Assembly (NCBI GenBank): GCA_947383005.1
Contig: CANDBT010000037.1
Span: forward strand, 1 to 45,358
Length of the DNA: 45,358 nucleotides
Direction of reading: 5' to 3'
Source of the DNA: an uncultured bacterium
GTDB lineage: Bacteria; Bacillota; Clostridia; Lachnospirales; Lachnospiraceae
Position 1 is the stretch's first letter; each line of letters opens with the position of its first letter. Of the stretch, positions 1 to 8,229 are shown piece by piece. The position numbers and the translations under genes are program-made. The notes under the pieces were generated by a model that saw nothing but the letters and a program-made list of their open reading frames with translations, was not told the DNA's origin and ran no database searches.

Positions 1-56
1 AGGGCGGAAATAGCGAGTGCCGAATTCACCGGAATTTCCGCAAGGCAGTACTAGAA
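1..56 (+). repeat. Partial dispersed intergenic repeat (3' half), cut by window edge
   Basis: This stretch aligns with 20292-20345. They share a 15-base identical block (GCAAGGCAGTACTAG, ending at 53 here) and, upstream of it, a run of the form ATAGCnAGTGCnGAnT. An 8-bp inverted repeat, GCGGAAAT (4-11) with ATTTCCGC (34-41), is visible here. The 5' half of the element seen in the other copy would lie outside the window. It is non-coding in every frame I can read. Confidence 0.5.
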
Positions 57-102
57 GCATCGTGCGTTCGCCCGATGGGGAAAAGCGGATAAAATCAGTC
101 TT

Positions 103-128
103 ACAGGCAAGCTTGGCGCCTGTTTTTA
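103..128 (+). terminator. Rho-independent terminator of an upstream gene outside the window
   Basis: ACAGGC (103-108) pairs with GCCTGT (118-123) and is followed by a T-rich tract (TTTTATCTGTTTTT). Only the plus strand has the U-tract, so it would end a rightward transcript entering from the left edge. It lies about 30 bases past the end of the leftward araC-type gene. Confidence 0.6.
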
Positions 129-156
129 TCTGTTTTTCCTCGCCCCGTGAACGTAA

Positions 157-1017
157 TCACATATTTGCAAACATATCCGAATGATGGGCCGTATGGCGGA
201 ACTGCCGGGGGGTCATATGATATTTTTTGCGAAAGAGATGGTAGAAATGGCTGAGATTGTCAAATCCTGCCATCATGCAGATGTCGAGGATCGGGAGATC
301 CGAGTGGATTAAGAAATTGGCCGCATAATTTAAACGCAAGTCATTGATATATTGCGTCGGAGTCAGATCCTGATATTGACGAAAAATCCGGCACAGATAT
401 TCATGGCTTTTTTTGCTGATCCGCAGCAGAGCCGGCAGCCCTTCGGAGAGATTGGACGGTTTTTCCATTTCCTGAAGTAAGTTCTCAAACCAACCTTCGC
501 CGGTTTGTTGGCGATGAAAGCACCGGGAAAAGTAATGGACAAAGATGTCGAGAATCAGGGTTCGCAGTTTGGTTCGCTGCAAGCTTAAATCGGTCAGGCT
601 GACCGTATAGAGTTCTTTCATGCGCCGTTCGATCCGCTCACGCTCGGTTTGGTTGAGCATGACATAGGGAGGTGGTGTGTCAGGACTGATCAATACCTCA
701 GAAGGATAGCCGTCACCGAGATAGTCAAACAATGCACGGGCAATCGCGGAGGAAAAGGCAATGTTGATGTGATAGCCGCTTTTGAGATAGCGTCGGGAAT
801 GAATGTCGTTGGGGCGGATGAGGACTAAGGCACCTGAACCTAAGTCCATGGAATACTGGTTGCAGATCAGCTCCTGGGAACCTTCCACAATCAGAAAGAA
901 TTCAAAAAAGTCATGGCTGTGGGGGAAATCGGTGTTTTGGAAAGAGGAGAGGATCGCATAATGCATCTCAGTATTGGGATCGATAATATCGATTTCCTGC
1001 TGTCGAAAGGTCTTCAT
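157..1017 (-). CDS. AraC family transcriptional regulator
   Basis: The 286-residue product has an N-terminal cupin-like sensor segment (HSHDFFEFFLIVEG, about residues 33-46) and a C-terminal double helix-turn-helix of AraC type (DLTPTQYINDLRL, ILDICMMAGFDNLSHFYHLF, ending MTPRQFR). I chose the ATG at 1017 because AAGGAG sits 6 bases upstream; the reading frame stays open 40 codons further but without a ribosome binding site. It is divergent from the sugar-acid operon starting at 1278, so it is probably that operon's local activator responding to the imported acid or an intermediate. The family assignment is secure; the effector and targets are inferred from position. Confidence 0.9.
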   Translation of the reverse strand: MKTFRQQEIDIIDPNTEMHYAILSSFQNTDFPHSHDFFEFFLIVEGSQELICNQYSMDLGSGALVLIRPNDIHSRRYLKSGYHINIAFSSAIARALFDYLGDGYPSEVLISPDTPPPYVMLNQTERERIERRMKELYTVSLTDLSLQRTKLRTLILDIFVHYFSRCFHRQQTGEGWFENLLQEMEKPSNLSEGLPALLRISKKSHEYLCRIFRQYQDLTPTQYINDLRLNYAANFLIHSDLPILDICMMAGFDNLSHFYHLFRKKYHMTPRQFRHTAHHSDMFANM

Positions 1018-1277
1018 CAGGTACTCCTTTTCTGATTTTCCATTGGACTGTGCTGTTTTCGGACAACGATGCTGCCACAGCAGGTTTTGCACATACCTGC
1101 CGGAACGGCAATGATTTATACTCGATGGTGATGTCAAAATAGTACAATAATTTTATCAAATTGAGACAAGAAAAGCAACAGAAATTATTATAAAATAAAG
1201 GACATAAAAGAAAAATATTGTAACGGTTGTTTGAATGGCGGTGAAATATTAGAAAATAGTGTCAGAAGGAGGAACAT
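1018..1277. promoter_or_regulatory. Divergent promoter region between araC-type regulator and uxuA operon
   Basis: This 260-bp AT-rich gap must hold the promoters of both the leftward regulator and the rightward catabolic operon. A TTGACA occurs on the minus strand (at about 1134-1139), but no -10 element sits at canonical distance, so I cannot place exact promoters. It is the natural place to look for the AraC-type operator. Confidence 0.5.
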
Positions 1278-2351
1278 GTGAGACTGGGAATCGGGTTATA
1301 TAAGGATATGCTGAAAGCGGAGAATTACAGGTTTGCAAAGCAGGCCGGGTGTACGGACATTATTGCCCATCTTGCTAATTATTATACGGATGGGGCGATT
1401 GTTCCGGGGACAGATGAAATGCGTAATTATGGGATTTCAGAAATCGGAGAAGAGTGGACTCTGGATCAGCTAAAGGCATTGAGAGAGGAGGTGGAAGAGG
1501 AAGGGCTCCATCTGGAGGCGATTGAGAATTTCAATCCGGCGAACTGGTATGATATCCTTTTGGACGGACCAAAAAAACAGGAACAGATGGATATGCTGAA
1601 ACGCATCATCAAAAATGTGGGCCAGGCGGGGATTCCGGTTTTTGGCTACAATTTCAGTATAGCAGGTGTGTGGGGACATACCAGAAGGCCGGCGGCGAGA
1701 GGGGGTGCGGATACGGCGTGCTTTGACTGGGAGGACGGAGGAGAGAATATTCCTATTCCCAATGGTGAGATATGGAATATGACTTATGACCCGAACGCGC
1801 CGAAAGGTTTTATCCCGCCGGTGTCTCAAGAGGAGCTGTGGGAGCGCTGGACATATTTTATCAATGAAATTACACCGGTAGCGGAAGAATACGGGGTGCG
1901 TATGGCGGCCCATCCAGATGACCCGCCTATGCCCAAGCTGCGGGGGCATGCCAGGCTGGTGTATGAACCAAAGTATTACCAGCGGATGCTGGAGATCAAC
2001 CCGAGTCCGTCGAATTGCTTTGAGTTTTGCATGGGCAGTATCCAAGAGATGAGAAATGGGGATATCTATGAAGCGATTGAGAATTTTGCACCGTTGAATC
2101 GGCTGGCATATATCCACTTTCGCAATGTCAGGGGTAAGGTGCCGCATTATGTGGAGGCATTTGTCGATGACGGGGATATAGACATGATGCGCTGCCTGAG
2201 GCTGTTGAAGAAATACGATTATGACGGGGTGCTGATTCCGGACCATACGCCGCAGTTGATATGTGGGGCATCGTGGCATGCAGGGATGGCTTATGCGCTG
2301 GGATATATGCAGGCGGCATTTCAGGTGCTCAGGGAGGAAGAAAAGGGATGA
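1278..2351 (+). CDS. uxuA: Mannonate dehydratase (UxuA family)
   Basis: UxuA enzymes dehydrate D-mannonate to 2-keto-3-deoxy-D-gluconate in hexuronate breakdown, using a divalent metal in a TIM barrel. The 357-residue product opens with [12 protein letters not shown] and carries the family metal ligands: His212 in HPDDPP, Cys251 in CFEFCMGS, His280 in IHFRNV and Asp322 in PDHTP. The start is GTG at 1278 with AGAAGGAGG 5 bases upstream; an overlapping ATG at 1276 is in a frame that stops at once. It is the first gene of an operon and overlaps the next gene by 4 bases (ATGA). The enzyme family is clear. Because the rest of the classical pathway is absent here, the true substrate could be another aldonate. 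Confidence 0.9.
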   Translation: MRLGIGLYKDMLKAENYRFAKQAGCTDIIAHLANYYTDGAIVPGTDEMRNYGISEIGEEWTLDQLKALREEVEEEGLHLEAIENFNPANWYDILLDGPKKQEQMDMLKRIIKNVGQAGIPVFGYNFSIAGVWGHTRRPAARGGADTACFDWEDGGENIPIPNGEIWNMTYDPNAPKGFIPPVSQEELWERWTYFINEITPVAEEYGVRMAAHPDDPPMPKLRGHARLVYEPKYYQRMLEINPSPSNCFEFCMGSIQEMRNGDIYEAIENFAPLNRLAYIHFRNVRGKVPHYVEAFVDDGDIDMMRCLRLLKKYDYDGVLIPDHTPQLICGASWHAGMAYALGYMQAAFQVLREEEKG

Positions 2352-3007
2352 GAGAAGAGGACAGAAAGCTTATGGAGCAGGTTCGTGGGGAGCTGTATAC
2401 CCCGGTGGTGGGCGATATCCTGGATGGAATGGGATACTATCATCAATTTCTGCCGCAGGCGGTCCAGCCGGCAGGGGAGGGAATGAAACTGGCTGGCAGG
2501 GCGATGCCGGTGCTGATGATTGATGTCTATGGGCCGCAGGAAAAGCCCTTCGGATTGCTGACGGAAGCATTGGATCAATTGGAGGAGGGAGAGATCTATC
2601 TGGCAAGCGGAGGAGAGATGCGCTGCGCATATTGGGGAGAGCTGTTGACGGCTACGGCACGTACCCGCGGGGCTTGTGGCGCGGTAATCAATGGTTTTCA
2701 CCGGGATACGCCGCAGATGCTGGCTCAGGATTTTCCGGTATTTTCCCGGGGAAGGTATGCTCAGGACTCCGGGGTGAGGACACAGGTGGTAAACTACCGC
2801 TGCCGGATAGAGGTGGGGGGCGTAACGGTGGAGCCGGGAGATCTGATATTTGCTGATCTGGATGGGGTGCTGGTCATTCCGAAAGCCGTAGAGCAGGAGG
2901 TAATCGAAAAGGCATTGGAGAAGGCGCGGGGAGAAAAGGTAGTCAGAAAGGCGATTGAAAGCGGCATGAGTGCGACGGAGGCATTCCGCAGGTACGGTAT
3001 TTTATAA
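2348..3007 (+). CDS. RraA / HMG-aldolase family protein
   Basis: This 219-residue protein has the RraA fold signature: [16 protein letters not shown] (about 96-111) followed by GFHRD, with Arg119 and Asp120, and [10 protein letters not shown] near 169. In bacterial class II aldolases of this family (4-hydroxy-4-methyl-2-oxoglutarate or 4-carboxy-4-hydroxy-2-oxoadipate aldolases) these residues bind metal and pyruvate enolate. Many family members are mislabelled as RNase E inhibitors or menaquinone methyltransferases; Clostridia generally lack the RNase E partner and the setting here is catabolic. The ATG at 2348 overlaps the uxuA stop, so translation is probably coupled. I infer an aldolase acting on a 2-keto-3-deoxy acid, but that is not proven. 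Confidence 0.8.
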   Translation: MREEDRKLMEQVRGELYTPVVGDILDGMGYYHQFLPQAVQPAGEGMKLAGRAMPVLMIDVYGPQEKPFGLLTEALDQLEEGEIYLASGGEMRCAYWGELLTATARTRGACGAVINGFHRDTPQMLAQDFPVFSRGRYAQDSGVRTQVVNYRCRIEVGGVTVEPGDLIFADLDGVLVIPKAVEQEVIEKALEKARGEKVVRKAIESGMSATEAFRRYGIL

Positions 3008-3019
3008 GAAAGGACGTTT

Positions 3020-3787
3020 ATGGGCAGAATAGAAGAGAAGATGGGACTCGGGGGAAAGAATATTATCATTACCGGCGGCCGTAGCGGGCTGGGGTTTGCC
3101 ATGGCACAATGTATCGCGGCTATGGGAGGTTTCCCTATTCTTCTGGGCTCTTCGCCGCAGGAGGTGATGGAGGAAGCAGCTAAGCGGGTGCAGGCCGGAG
3201 CAGGATATCATTTTGATGTGACAGAGACAACAAAGGCGGAGGGATTTGTTGCGGAGCTGGCAGAGCGATATGGCCATATTGACGGCCTGATCAATAATGC
3301 TGGGGTTCATTGCAAAAAGCCTTTTGAGGAGACGACGGAGGAGGATTTTGCCAGGGTGTTCGCTGTTCATGTGGCCGGAGCGGTCGCGCTGACGAGAGCG
3401 GTGCTGCCATGGATGAAACGGCAGAGGGCGGGGAGTGTCCTGTTTATCGCTTCGATGTCAGCAATGACGGGGATGACGCAGGTGACGGCATATGGGGCGG
3501 CGAAATCGGCGGTATTGGGATTGGTGAAAAGCCTGACCGGAGAGTATGCACCTTACGGGATTCGGATTAACGCGATTTCGCCGGGATTTATCGATACGCC
3601 GATGTTCCGGCAGGCTACGGATACAGATCCGGAACGACAGCAGAAAATTCTGGGCCATACACCAATGGGAACATATGGGAGTCCGGAGGATGTAGGGTGG
3701 GCGGCGGTATATCTGTGTTCAGATGCGTCGCGGTTTGTGACCGGAATCAATGTTCCGGTGGATGGTGGATTTCATATTGGATTTTAA
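3020..3787 (+). CDS. SDR family NAD(P)-dependent oxidoreductase
   Basis: A classical short-chain dehydrogenase of 255 residues. The cofactor motif TGGRSGLG is at 18-25, NNAG at 92-95, the catalytic Ser is at about 145, and YxxxK is Tyr158-Lys162. It ends with the usual C-terminal VPVDGG segment. It starts 12 bases after the RraA-family gene with AAGGAC before the ATG and is clearly in the same operon. Likely roles are interconversion of a keto sugar acid and an aldonate (a fructuronate-reductase-like or KduD-like step), supplying or using the UxuA substrate. Substrate cannot be read from sequence. Confidence 0.9.
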   Translation: MGRIEEKMGLGGKNIIITGGRSGLGFAMAQCIAAMGGFPILLGSSPQEVMEEAAKRVQAGAGYHFDVTETTKAEGFVAELAERYGHIDGLINNAGVHCKKPFEETTEEDFARVFAVHVAGAVALTRAVLPWMKRQRAGSVLFIASMSAMTGMTQVTAYGAAKSAVLGLVKSLTGEYAPYGIRINAISPGFIDTPMFRQATDTDPERQQKILGHTPMGTYGSPEDVGWAAVYLCSDASRFVTGINVPVDGGFHIGF

Positions 3788-3827
3788 GAGAACTGTCGCG
3801 GGTACATAAAAAGTGAGGAGGATTATC

Positions 3828-4901
3828 ATGAGAAAATGGATGGGTATGATGTTGGTGGCGGGGTTGGCATTTTGTCTGGCAGGTTGCGGCGGAGGCGGAA
3901 AACAGCAGAGCGGGACGCAGGCGGCAGCGGGCCAGCAGGAGGGATCAGCAGACGCAGGACAACAAGCTGATGAGACCGGGCAGAAAGCAGCGCCAGGAGG
4001 TGAAAGCTATGAGTTGGTATTTGCCCATATAGCAGATGAAAATAATAGTTGGCACAAAGCCGCACTGAAGTTTAAGGAGCTGGTGGAGGCGGGCAGCGAG
4101 GGGAGAATCCAAGTGAAGGTGTATCCCAACAACAGCCTGGGCAGCGAGAGTGAAGTGTTGGAAATGATTCAGACCGGAACTTGCGATATCACGATTACAG
4201 CGGACAGTCTCTCCACATGGGCCCCTGATATCGGATTTATGGGAGCGCCTTATATGATTTCGGATTATGATCATCTGGCGAGGGTGGTAGATGGTGAGGT
4301 GGGCGAGGCGATCGAGCAGCAGATCCTTGATAAGGCGGGGATGCGCTGTCTGACTTGGCTGGCGCGCGGGCCGCGTTATCTGACCAGCACGAAAAAAGTC
4401 ACTACGCCGGCAGAACTCTCTGATGTGGTGATTCGTGTACCGGATGTTCCCATGTATGTTAAAACATGGGAGAGCTTCGGGGCCAAGCCGGTTCCCATGG
4501 CTTTGAGCGAGGTGTTTACCTCCGTACAGCAGGGTACCATCAACGCCCAGGAGAATCCGCTGGCGCTGATTCGGAGCAATGGTTTCGCTGAGGTGTTTCC
4601 ATATTGCATGGAGACCGAGCATGTGCGTGGCTGGATTTATGTGGTCATCGGTGAGGATAAATATCAGAGCCTGCCGGAGGATTTAAAGCAGGTGGTCGAA
4701 TCTGCGGCGGCAGAGATGCAGACATATGAGAGAGAGCTGTTTTACGCAGATGAGGAAAAGCTGCGTGAAGATCTGGAGGCAGCCGGTATGGAATTTGTCC
4801 CGGTGGAAAAGGAGAAGTTTGAGGCGCTGACTGAGGATGTGGTGGCGTTGTTGACGGATTCTCAGAGAGAGCTTTATGATAAAGCGGTTGCCTTAAAATA
4901 G
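3828..4901 (+). CDS. TRAP transporter substrate-binding lipoprotein (DctP family)
   Basis: This is the extracytoplasmic solute receptor of a TRAP transporter. Residues 1-21 form a lipoprotein signal with lipobox LAGC, followed by a Gly/Gln/Ala-rich tether to about residue 60. The DctP domain then begins (YELVFAHIADENNSWHKAA, KFKELVEAGSEGRIQVKVYP, GSESEVLEMIQTGTCDI). The ATG at 3828 has GAGGAG 7 bases upstream and yields a proper lipoprotein signal, so I prefer it over the in-frame GTG at 3813. Genes for both membrane subunits follow. DctP proteins typically bind carboxylates through a conserved Arg (here in the RVPDVPMY region), consistent with a sugar acid. Confidence 0.93.
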   Translation: MRKWMGMMLVAGLAFCLAGCGGGGKQQSGTQAAAGQQEGSADAGQQADETGQKAAPGGESYELVFAHIADENNSWHKAALKFKELVEAGSEGRIQVKVYPNNSLGSESEVLEMIQTGTCDITITADSLSTWAPDIGFMGAPYMISDYDHLARVVDGEVGEAIEQQILDKAGMRCLTWLARGPRYLTSTKKVTTPAELSDVVIRVPDVPMYVKTWESFGAKPVPMALSEVFTSVQQGTINAQENPLALIRSNGFAEVFPYCMETEHVRGWIYVVIGEDKYQSLPEDLKQVVESAAAEMQTYERELFYADEEKLREDLEAAGMEFVPVEKEKFEALTEDVVALLTDSQRELYDKAVALK

Positions 4902-5010
4902 GAGGCTGCCTGGAAGCAAGAAGCAACAAGAAGGAATCAGGAATCAATATCCGGGAAACGACAGTTTAAGAATGATTAGAACTGTCGTCCCGGATAATGG
5001 GGGAAGCGGA

Positions 5011-5514
5011 ATGAAGGATAAAAACAGTTGGGGAAGGCCGGTATGGTCAGCAATAGACCGGCTCCTGTGGGTGATTGATAGTTTGATTTATGCGGCGATG
5101 ATTGGTGTGGTATTACTGCAGATTTTCGCAAGGATGTTTCTGCCGAGGGTGCCATCCTGGACCGAGGAAATGTCACGGTATCTGCAGATCTACTTAGTGG
5201 CTTTCGGAGCAGGGCTGGCGGTGAAGTATGATTCATTTGTCAGTGTGGAAACGATCTTTAATCTGATCGGGAAGAAGGCCGGGCTGATTCTGAAAATGGT
5301 CAACAATGTGGTGGTTTCTGTGATGTTTGTGTTCTTTGCGTTTTTCTCCGTGGATCTGTACCAATTGGGAAAGCCGCGCACGGCAGTAACCATGCCGGCC
5401 ATTACTATGAATATGATCTATTTCAGTATGCTGCTGATGAGTGTCAGCGTACTGTGTTATCTGTTGAAGAAGGAGTTTCAACTGTATCAGGAGCTGAGAG
5501 GGGAGGGAAAATAG
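5011..5514 (+). CDS. TRAP transporter small permease (DctQ family)
   Basis: A 167-residue protein with four predicted membrane helices, the typical DctQ layout: helices near DSLIYAAMIGVVLLQIFARM, a PSWTEEMSRYLQIYLVAFGAGL segment, VVVSVMFVFFAFFSVDLY and MIYFSMLLMSVSVLCYLL. It pairs with the large permease that starts 1 base after its stop. The ATG at 5011 has a G-rich GGGGGAAG before it; the frame is open to an ATG at 4972 with no ribosome site, so the start is moderately certain. Confidence 0.9.
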   Translation: MKDKNSWGRPVWSAIDRLLWVIDSLIYAAMIGVVLLQIFARMFLPRVPSWTEEMSRYLQIYLVAFGAGLAVKYDSFVSVETIFNLIGKKAGLILKMVNNVVVSVMFVFFAFFSVDLYQLGKPRTAVTMPAITMNMIYFSMLLMSVSVLCYLLKKEFQLYQELRGEGK

Positions 5515-5515
5515 A

Positions 5516-6796
5516 ATGCAGGTAATTTTCATGTTCGGATTATTTTTCCTGTTTTTGTTTGCCGGGATTCCGGTGGCATTTTCCCTTGGGTGTTCGGTGC
5601 TGTACTATTTCCTGGTGGAGGGGATTCCACTGATTACCTTGCCCCAGAAGATGTTCGGTGGTATGAATTCCTTTGTACTGCTGTGTGTGCCGGGGTTCAT
5701 CCTGGCCGGAAATCTGATGAACCAGGGTGGTATCACTTACCGGATTATCGACTTTGCCAATTCACTGGTAGGACATATCTGTGGAGGATTGGGGCAGGCT
5801 AACATCGTCGCTTCTATGGTATTTGCGGGAATTTCCGGTACGGCCACGGCAGACTCGGCCTCCCTGGGAGCGATTCTGATACCTGCTATGGAGCGGGAAG
5901 GCTACGACACAGATTTTTCCTGTGCGGTGACAGCGGCTTCGAGCTGCATTGGTCCGATCATCCCGCCCAGCCTGCCGATGATTGTGGCCGGTACCCTGAC
6001 CGGGCTCTCGGTGACCAAGCTTTTTGTGGCCGGGGTGATTCCGGGACTGATGATGGGTGTGGGGATGATGATTGTGTGTGGGATCATTTCCCGTAAGCGC
6101 AGTTACCCTAAACGGGAACGGCAAGGCTGGTCTGGCAAGGTAAAGGCATTTTTTGGAGCTTTCTGGGCGCTTTTGATGACTGCGATTATTTTGTACGGAA
6201 TCATGGGGGGTATCTGTACACCGACGGAGGCGTCGATCATTGCCGTCGTGTATGCCCTGATTGTGGGGATATTTGTCTATCGGGAATTGCCGGTCAAAGA
6301 GATTCCGGTAATTGTGAGGGAGTCAGCGTGCACCACTGTTTCGATTTTGATGTTGATCGGTTTTGCCAATGTATTCGCCTGGGTGCTTTCCAAGGAGCAA
6401 ATCCCGACGCTGGTAGCAAATGCCATGCTGGGCCTGACGCAGAACAAGTATGTAATTCTTTTGCTGATCAATATTTTGCTGTTGTTTGTGGGTACCTTCA
6501 TGGAGACGAACGCTGCTCTGGCGATTCTGTTTCCGACATTGTTGGGCGTGGCGACGAGAGTGGGCGTAGATCCGATCCATTTTGCCATCATTACCGTACT
6601 GAATCTGGTGCTAGGCCTGACAACACCGCCGGTTGGGGTCTGCCTTTTCATTACTTCCACCGTAGGGAAGATCTCGCTGGGCAAGGTGGCGAGAGCAGTA
6701 TTGCCGTTTCTGGCAGTCAATCTGATTGTGCTGATGTTGGTTACTTATTGCCCGCCGCTGACTTTATGGCTGGTGAATTTAATGTTTCCTACATGA
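5516..6796 (+). CDS. TRAP transporter large permease (DctM family)
   Basis: The 426-residue product is the ion-coupled transport subunit of the TRAP system. It has about twelve hydrophobic segments and family motifs: FAGIPVAFSLG at the start, GMNSFVLLCVPGFILAGNLMNQGG, ISGTATADSASLGAILIPAM and TPTEASIIAVVYALIVG. The ATG follows the dctQ stop by one base, with GGGAGGG upstream inside dctQ. Together with DctP and DctQ this is a complete high-affinity, sodium- or proton-driven importer. Confidence 0.95.
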   Translation: MQVIFMFGLFFLFLFAGIPVAFSLGCSVLYYFLVEGIPLITLPQKMFGGMNSFVLLCVPGFILAGNLMNQGGITYRIIDFANSLVGHICGGLGQANIVASMVFAGISGTATADSASLGAILIPAMEREGYDTDFSCAVTAASSCIGPIIPPSLPMIVAGTLTGLSVTKLFVAGVIPGLMMGVGMMIVCGIISRKRSYPKRERQGWSGKVKAFFGAFWALLMTAIILYGIMGGICTPTEASIIAVVYALIVGIFVYRELPVKEIPVIVRESACTTVSILMLIGFANVFAWVLSKEQIPTLVANAMLGLTQNKYVILLLINILLLFVGTFMETNAALAILFPTLLGVATRVGVDPIHFAIITVLNLVLGLTTPPVGVCLFITSTVGKISLGKVARAVLPFLAVNLIVLMLVTYCPPLTLWLVNLMFPT

Positions 6797-6872
6797 TTTG
6801 CAGCGGCTGATATAATGCGGCCACAATCACCGTTGAATTTAGACAATGGATAGTTCACAGGGGAGGAATGCG

Positions 6873-7913
6873 ATGAAGAGAAGAGTGGCATTTTTGACAA
6901 GGGCAGGGAAAATCGAAATTCGGAAACAGGAAATGCCGGAATTGTGTGAAGGGGAGGTGCTGATCCGCGTACGCTCGGTGGGAATCTGCGGTTCAGACAT
7001 ATCTTATTATACTAAAGGGGAAACCGGTCTGGGGCGATTGGATTTTCCGCATATTCTGGGACACGAATGCGCCGGGGATGTGGTACGGACAGGAGGAGAA
7101 GACCGACGATTGCAGCCGGGGGACAGGGTAGCCGTTGAGCCAGGAGTCGGTTGCGGAATCTGTGATTACTGCCGGACCGGCAGATATAACCTCTGTGAAA
7201 GTATGGCTTTTATGTCTTCGGCAATAAAACGTCCGGGAGGGGAAGGCGGTATGGCAGAATATATTGTTCGTCCGACACAATATGTTTATCCGATTCCGGA
7301 TACCATGAGCTATGAACAGGCAGCTCTGGCCGAGCCCGTCTCTGTCGCTATTCATGCCATGCGGCGTTCGGGTATCCGTCCGGGACAGAGCGCGGCGATT
7401 TTAGGCTGTGGCCCGATTGCCGGGTGTATCTTACTGGTACTGAGTGCCTGCGGGGTCAGCCGGATTTATATGACGGATATTGATGAAACACGTGTCCGGA
7501 AAATGAAAGGGCTGGGAGCCAGCGAAACTTATTTGGTGAAAGGAAAAGAGCCAGAGAGCTTGCGGGCGTTGCTGCCGGAAGAGGTGGATGTGGTGTTCGA
7601 CACTACTTGTCAGGAGGATGCCTGCAACGCCAGCCTTTCCTGGATTAAAAAGGGCGGTGTGCTGACTCTGGTGGGTGTGCCGACAGGCTATCGGATGCTG
7701 GATTTGCAGACACTGTTTGTCCGGGAACAGTCCATTATCACTACCTTCCGCTATGCCAATACGTATCCGACAGCTATCCGGCTGATGGAAGGAGGCAGGT
7801 TGCATCCGGAGGCGCTGGTTTCTCACCGATTTCCATTTGAGAAGGCGGGGGAGGCCATGGAGAAAGCGGCAGCGAGAGAGCCGGATGTGATGAAGGTGAT
7901 GATTGCCCTGTGA
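6873..7913 (+). CDS. Zinc-dependent alcohol/polyol dehydrogenase (MDR family)
   Basis: A medium-chain dehydrogenase of 346 residues. The catalytic zinc ligands are Cys39 (GICGSD) and His64-Glu65 (GHE); the structural zinc site is Cys94, Cys97, Cys100 and Cys108. The closest families are sorbitol/L-idonate 5-dehydrogenase, threonine dehydrogenase and galactitol-1-phosphate dehydrogenase types. The ATG at 6873 has GGGGAGG 6 bases upstream; an ATG at 6846 in frame lacks a site. It is the last gene of the cassette and probably oxidises or reduces a hydroxyl of the imported sugar acid. Exact substrate unknown. Confidence 0.9.
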   Translation: MKRRVAFLTRAGKIEIRKQEMPELCEGEVLIRVRSVGICGSDISYYTKGETGLGRLDFPHILGHECAGDVVRTGGEDRRLQPGDRVAVEPGVGCGICDYCRTGRYNLCESMAFMSSAIKRPGGEGGMAEYIVRPTQYVYPIPDTMSYEQAALAEPVSVAIHAMRRSGIRPGQSAAILGCGPIAGCILLVLSACGVSRIYMTDIDETRVRKMKGLGASETYLVKGKEPESLRALLPEEVDVVFDTTCQEDACNASLSWIKKGGVLTLVGVPTGYRMLDLQTLFVREQSIITTFRYANTYPTAIRLMEGGRLHPEALVSHRFPFEKAGEAMEKAAAREPDVMKVMIAL

Positions 7914-7953
7914 GATAGTGATGACTAACAGGTGAAAACGGGCAAAAAGAAAA

Positions 7954-7982
7954 TGGACAAACTTCACTTTTACCATTATACA
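7954..7982 (+). promoter_or_regulatory. Candidate sigma-A promoter ahead of the hairpin leader
   Basis: TGGACA (7954-7959) and TATACA (7977-7982) are 17 bases apart. Transcription would start near 7989, so the 22-bp inverted repeat at 7992-8056 would form the very 5' end of the RNA. The likely downstream gene is the WYL regulator at 8230, or originally the recombinase whose remnant lies between. Confidence 0.5.
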
Positions 7983-7991
7983 ATGATGTTG

Positions 7992-8056
7992 GGGTCAAAA
8001 GGTCAAAAAATCCTCTTGCAAGCGAGCTTGCATTGGATTTTTTGACCTTTTGACCC
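7992..8056. repeat. Perfect 22-bp inverted repeat with nested hairpin
   Basis: The arm 7992-8013 (starting GGGTCAAAAGGTCAAAA) is perfectly complementary to 8035-8056. Each arm contains a GGTCAAAA direct repeat. The 21-base loop has its own stem, TGCAAG-cgag-CTTGCA. There is no U-tract after the right arm, so it is not a plain terminator. It lies at the left boundary of the AT-rich segment and could be a mobile-element end, a protein-binding site or an RNA leader. Confidence 0.85.
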
Positions 8057-8087
8057 TGGTATCATACAATTTGCTTAAATCATTTCA

Positions 8088-8192
8088 ATGGCATCATCGA
8101 TATTGCTGTCGGACCTTGAAAAGAAAGAATTTTTGAGAGATTTCATAGAAGGCGTTGAAATTTATCCGGAAAAGTTGGATAATGGATGCTAA
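8088..8192 (+). pseudogene. Remnant of a large serine recombinase C-terminus
   Basis: Reading from 8088 gives a 34-residue peptide containing SDLEKKEFLRDFIEGVEIYP then EKLDNG and a stop. This matches the C-terminal pattern of large serine recombinases from Firmicute mobile elements (EKKEF...F+..IEIYPEK..NGR.LK). Shifting frame after NG continues with LK-like residues, as expected for a decayed gene. There is no catalytic domain nearby and the frame is closed upstream by TAA. I call it a degraded fragment, from recognition of the motif rather than a search. Confidence 0.55.
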
Positions 8193-8229
8193 AGATTTTT
8201 ATGGTATTTCTGTTTTGGGGGATAGAACG

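Noticed and set aside
1470-2279. Long open frame (269 codons) on the minus strand inside uxuA
   Set aside because: It is antisense to a gene with all catalytic residues, its product is His/Arg/Pro-rich without family motifs, and it has no ribosome site. It is a shadow frame.
3945-4622. 225-codon minus-strand frame opposite dctP
   Set aside because: Shadow of a clear TRAP receptor gene in GC-rich sequence; no recognisable domain.
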